Shown piece after piece: positions 61,324 through 64,000 of a stretch of DNA of 64,000 bases; position 1 is the stretch's first letter; each line of letters starts with the position of its first letter. Both the position numbers and the translations under genes were made by a program. The DNA lies in assembly GCA_017475555.1 (NCBI GenBank), contig JAFVFL010000036.1, positions 1 to 64,000 of the forward strand, written 5' to 3'. The notes under the pieces were generated by a model. It was given only the letters and a program-made list of their open reading frames with translations, was not told the origin of the DNA and searched no databases. Source of the stretch: Ruminococcus sp. GTDB taxonomy: Bacteria > Bacillota > Clostridia > Oscillospirales > Ruminococcaceae.

Positions 61324-61339
61324 TGTTCCACGTGGAACA
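61324..61339. promoter_or_regulatory. parS site 2
   Basis: TGTTCCACGTGGAACA, perfect palindrome, 17 bases after site 1. Confidence 0.9.
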
Positions 61340-61362
61340 TTTTTTGACAAAAAACTACTTAA

Positions 61363-61378
61363 TGTTCCACGTGGAACA
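61363..61378. promoter_or_regulatory. parS site 3
   Basis: TGTTCCACGTGGAACA, perfect palindrome, 23 bases after site 2. Confidence 0.9.
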
Positions 61379-61412
61379 ATTACAGAGCGTTTCACAGAAT
61401 TTATAAGAGAAT

Positions 61413-61428
61413 TGTTCCACGTGGAACA
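61413..61428. promoter_or_regulatory. parS site 4
   Basis: TGTTCCACGTGGAACA, perfect palindrome. A decayed half-site, GCTCCACACGG, follows at about 61438. Confidence 0.9.
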
Positions 61429-61468
61429 AAAATTGTTGCTCCACACGGGATAATTTCCGAAAATTGTA

Positions 61469-61497
61469 TTTACAAAGCCGGAAAAGTGTGCTATAAT
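61469..61497 (+). promoter_or_regulatory. Promoter of soj-spo0J
   Basis: TTTACA (61469-61474), 17 bp, TATAAT (61492-61497). It lies directly after the parS cluster, so bound Spo0J could influence it. Confidence 0.8.
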
Positions 61498-61527
61498 TAT
61501 ACTATCAATATTGAAAGGGAGGTCGCT

Positions 61528-62343
61528 ATGGGAAAAATCATTGCGGTCGCTAACCAGAAGGGCGGTGTCGGAAAGTCTACTACTGTCGTGAATCTTGCCG
61601 CTTATCTCGGCTCAAGAGGCTTCAAAGTGCTTTGCGTTGACTCCGACCCTCAGGGAAATTGCACGACCGGCTTCGGTATCAAGAAGAAAACCGTCAATAT
61701 CACGACCTATGAGGTGGTAACCGGAAAAAACCGCATTTCAGAAGCAATTATCAGTACCGATTACGAAAATGTGTCTATCCTTCCGGCTAACGAACAGCTC
61801 GCCGGTGCTGAAATTGAGCTTGCAAATATGGAAAACCGCATGAACAGGCTGAAAATGCAGCTCCTGAATTGCCGGGACGACTACGATTATATCTTTATCG
61901 ACTGTCCGCCTGCACTCGGTACGCTGACGATCAATGCTCTCGTTGCGTGCGACAGCGTTATTGTGCCGATGCTTGCGGAGTATTACGCTCTTGAGGGACT
62001 TTCTCAGCTCGACAGTACGCTTAAAATCGTCAGAAACAGCTATAATCCGGCACTTTCTATCGAGGGAATACTGTTTACGATGTACGACAGCAGGCTGAAT
62101 CTCTCGAACGACGTTGTAAATGAGGTCGAGAAATACTTTCCGGGCAAGGTCTACAGCACCAAAATTCCGAGAAATGTGCGTATTTCGGAGGCTCCGAGCT
62201 ACGGACAGCCTGTGATGTACTACGACAGATCGTCCAAGGGCTCAGAGGCTTATGAGCTTCTTGGACACGAAATGCTCGGCGAGGATCTAAAAATAAAGAA
62301 GGTCAGGAGAAAAAGTATCTTCAATTTCAGAAAATCAAAGTAA
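61528..62343 (+). CDS. soj: Chromosome partitioning ATPase Soj/ParA
   Basis: The ATG at 61528 follows AAAGGGAGG, giving 271 residues. It has the deviant Walker A KGGVGKST with two Lys residues, Walker A' DSDPQGN and Walker B FIDCPPALG. Soj binds DNA with ATP, interacts with Spo0J at parS, and regulates DnaA in Bacillus. A basic C-terminal tail (KIKKVRRKSIFNFRKSK) is longer than usual. It is cotranscribed with spo0J 14 bases downstream. Confidence 0.95.
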   Translation: MGKIIAVANQKGGVGKSTTVVNLAAYLGSRGFKVLCVDSDPQGNCTTGFGIKKKTVNITTYEVVTGKNRISEAIISTDYENVSILPANEQLAGAEIELANMENRMNRLKMQLLNCRDDYDYIFIDCPPALGTLTINALVACDSVIVPMLAEYYALEGLSQLDSTLKIVRNSYNPALSIEGILFTMYDSRLNLSNDVVNEVEKYFPGKVYSTKIPRNVRISEAPSYGQPVMYYDRSSKGSEAYELLGHEMLGEDLKIKKVRRKSIFNFRKSK

Positions 62344-62357
62344 AGAGGTGAAAAAAT

Positions 62358-63209
62358 ATGGCTAAGGGAGGCTTAGGCGAGGGCGGATTACAGAGCCTTT
62401 TTGAGGACAATTCTGCCGATATTCAGGTGAAAAAGACGCTCCGCACCTCTGAGCTTGAACCAAACAGGGATCAGCCGAGGAAGAATTTCAGCGAGGAGAC
62501 TATCGCTGCACTTGCCGATTCTATCCGTGAATACGGCATGATCCAGCCAATACTCGTCAGACCGCTCAGCACCGGGAGCTATCAGATAGTTGCGGGTGAA
62601 AGACGGTGGAGAGCTGCGAGAATGCTCGGACTGACCGAGGTGCCGGTGAGTATCCGTGAGCTGAGTGATGAAAAAACAATGCAGATCGCCATTGTGGAGA
62701 ATTTGCAGCGTGAAAACCTCAACCCGATCGAGGAGGCAAGCGGATATAATGAGCTGATGGAACGGTTCGGAATGACGCAGGATCAGGTCTCAAAGCTTGT
62801 CGGACGGTCACGCTCTGCGATCGCAAACGCTGTCAGAATGCTCAGTCTGCCCGAAAAGGTGCAGAAAATGATAGAAAACGGCGATCTTTCGACCGGTCAT
62901 GCTAAGGCTCTGCTGTCATTTCAGGACACTAAGCTGCTCGAACAGACTGCTCAGAAGGCTGCGGGCGGCGGACTGACCGTGAGGCAGGTGGAAAAGCTGG
63001 CTCAGCAGGAGGCTGACGGTGCAAAAGATCAGGAAAACAGCGGTGATAAGCGGATAGACAGCTATTTCAAGGAGATCGAGATATCGCTGAATGACCGCCT
63101 CGGACGCAAGGTAAAGGTCGATTACGGCAAGAATAAGGGTGCTCTTGTGCTCGAATTTTACGACAAGGACGACCTCAGGGAGCTTACAAGGCTGCTGACA
63201 GGTGAATAA
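62358..63209 (+). CDS. spo0J: Chromosome partitioning protein Spo0J/ParB
   Basis: The 283-residue protein has a ParB N-terminal CTPase domain with the GERRWRAARMLG motif, followed by ENLQRENLNPIEEA. A helix-turn-helix (QDQVSKLVGRSRSAIANAVRML) and a C-terminal dimerisation domain follow. It loads at parS, spreads as a clamp, recruits condensin and moves origins with Soj. The start MAKGGLGEGGLQSLF is typical of the family. Confidence 0.96.
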   Translation: MAKGGLGEGGLQSLFEDNSADIQVKKTLRTSELEPNRDQPRKNFSEETIAALADSIREYGMIQPILVRPLSTGSYQIVAGERRWRAARMLGLTEVPVSIRELSDEKTMQIAIVENLQRENLNPIEEASGYNELMERFGMTQDQVSKLVGRSRSAIANAVRMLSLPEKVQKMIENGDLSTGHAKALLSFQDTKLLEQTAQKAAGGGLTVRQVEKLAQQEADGAKDQENSGDKRIDSYFKEIEISLNDRLGRKVKVDYGKNKGALVLEFYDKDDLRELTRLLTGE

Positions 63210-63223
63210 AAAGGAGGATAAAA

Positions 63224-64000
63224 ATGATCGACATTAAGCTTTTAAGGACAGAGCCGGACGTTGTCCGGGAAAATATCAGGAAAAAATTTCAGGACGATAA
63301 GCTGCCGCTCGTTGATGAGGTCATCGAGAAGGACAGGTTGTATCGTGAGACCAAGGTAGAATGCGACGGTCTGCGTAATCTGCGTAAGGTAAAAAGCAAG
63401 GAGATCGGCGGTCTTATGGTTAAGGGACAGCTTGAGGAGGCTGAGCTTGCTAAGAAGACTGTCGCTGACCTCGGAAAGCAGCTTGAGGAGAAAGAGGCTC
63501 TTGAGGTGCAGCTCCAGGAGGAGATACTTGATATAATGCGTGTTATCCCCAACATCATCGACGAGAGTGTGCCGATAGGAAAAAATGACACGGAAAATGT
63601 TGAGGTGGAGCGTTTCGGCGAGCCTGCTGTACCGGATTTTGAGGTTCCGTACCATGTGGATATCATGGAAAGGGTCAACGGTATCGACCTTGACAGTGCC
63701 AGAAAGACCAGCGGCAACGGATTCTATTACCTTTGCGGCGATATTGCACAGCTTCAGTCGTGTATACTCTCCTATGCCCGTGATTTCATGATCGACAAGG
63801 GCTTTACCTACTATATTCCTCCGTTTATGATACGTGGTGAGGTAGTTACCGGCGTTATGTCGTTCGCTGAGATGGAGGGAATGATGTACAAGATCGAGGG
63901 CGAGGATCTGTATCTTATCGGTACTTCTGAGCACTCGATGATCGGAAAGTTCATTGATACCATAATCCCGGAGGGCGAGCTGCCTAAGACTCTTACAAGC
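63224..64000 (+). CDS. serS: Serine--tRNA ligase, N-terminal part (cut by window end)
   Basis: The ATG at 63224 lies 6 bases after AAGGAGG and opens a frame of 259 codons that runs off the window. It begins MIDIKLLRTEPDVVRENIRK. A long coiled-coil tRNA-binding arm (about 30-105) follows, then the start of the class II catalytic core (GNGFYYLCGDIAQL, YYIPPFMI, LYLIGTSEHSMIG). It attaches serine to tRNA-Ser. Its place after spo0J is common in Clostridia. The C-terminal half with motif 3 is not visible. Confidence 0.95.
   Translation, partial: MIDIKLLRTEPDVVRENIRKKFQDDKLPLVDEVIEKDRLYRETKVECDGLRNLRKVKSKEIGGLMVKGQLEEAELAKKTVADLGKQLEEKEALEVQLQEEILDIMRVIPNIIDESVPIGKNDTENVEVERFGEPAVPDFEVPYHVDIMERVNGIDLDSARKTSGNGFYYLCGDIAQLQSCILSYARDFMIDKGFTYYIPPFMIRGEVVTGVMSFAEMEGMMYKIEGEDLYLIGTSEHSMIGKFIDTIIPEGELPKTLTS

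Noticed and set aside
61271..61453. A 60-codon frame after noc with repeated VPRGT and HVEQ motifs
   Set aside because: These motifs are the translation of parS sites (TGTTCCACGTGGAACA), a well-known source of false proteins; there is no ribosome binding site.

Overview
The window spans the chromosomal replication origin of a Gram-positive anaerobe of the Clostridia, most likely Ruminococcus or a close relative in the Oscillospiraceae. The evidence is the gene order rpmH-rnpA-yidD-yidC-jag-mnmE-mnmG-rsmG-noc-soj-spo0J-serS on one side of dnaA and dnaN-S4-recF-remB-gyrB-gyrA on the other, a SCIFF ranthipeptide with its maturase, ytaF, a T-box upstream of thrS, a lone MsmX-type sugar ATPase and a lactate dehydrogenase. 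The species is inferred from memory of such gene sets, not from a database search.

Layout. 1-132: edge of an IS3-type element. 172-12.6 kb: AraC regulator, D,D-carboxypeptidase, peptide-binding lipoprotein, glycogen branching enzyme, YifB, RodA, then a palindromic region with a probable small RNA or leader and a Ca2+-type P-ATPase. 12.6-20.2 kb: a TSCPD protein and an OhrR-type regulator, tRNA-Gln, a small unknown gene, a three-gene TPR / MoxR-like AAA+ / VWA module with more A+T-rich codons, and YtaF. 20.3-31.2 kb: SCIFF system, GT2 glycosyltransferase, ABC-2 exporter, NrdR and others, MsmX-type ATPase, M20 dipeptidase. 31.2-41.6 kb: intergenic regions rich in repeats, between short operons (DUF421/DUF4363, sigma/anti-sigma, ldh, thrS, metallophosphoesterase). 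41.6-64 kb: the conserved oriC core, with dnaA and the genes to its left on the minus strand and rpmH to serS on the plus strand. oriC is therefore placed between dnaA and rpmH at about 52.3-52.8 kb.

How the parts work together. DnaA, DnaN, RecF and gyrase initiate and support replication. Noc, Soj and Spo0J segregate the origin using five parS sites, four in the noc-soj gap and one between mnmE and mnmG. The origin and a second locus at 31.8-32.0 kb share variant DnaA-box-like 9-mers (TGTTGAAAA, TGTGGAAAA).

The most unusual material is non-coding. One family of dispersed 200-285 bp elements (five large copies plus fragments) carries interlocking inverted repeats that could form a pseudoknot. 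A second family has a terminator-like hairpin, and a 20-bp perfect inverted repeat lies between two opposed copies of it. A large palindrome, promoter, pseudoknot-capable RNA and terminator precede the P-type ATPase. Among proteins, the TPR/AAA+/VWA module is the best candidate for an undescribed system.
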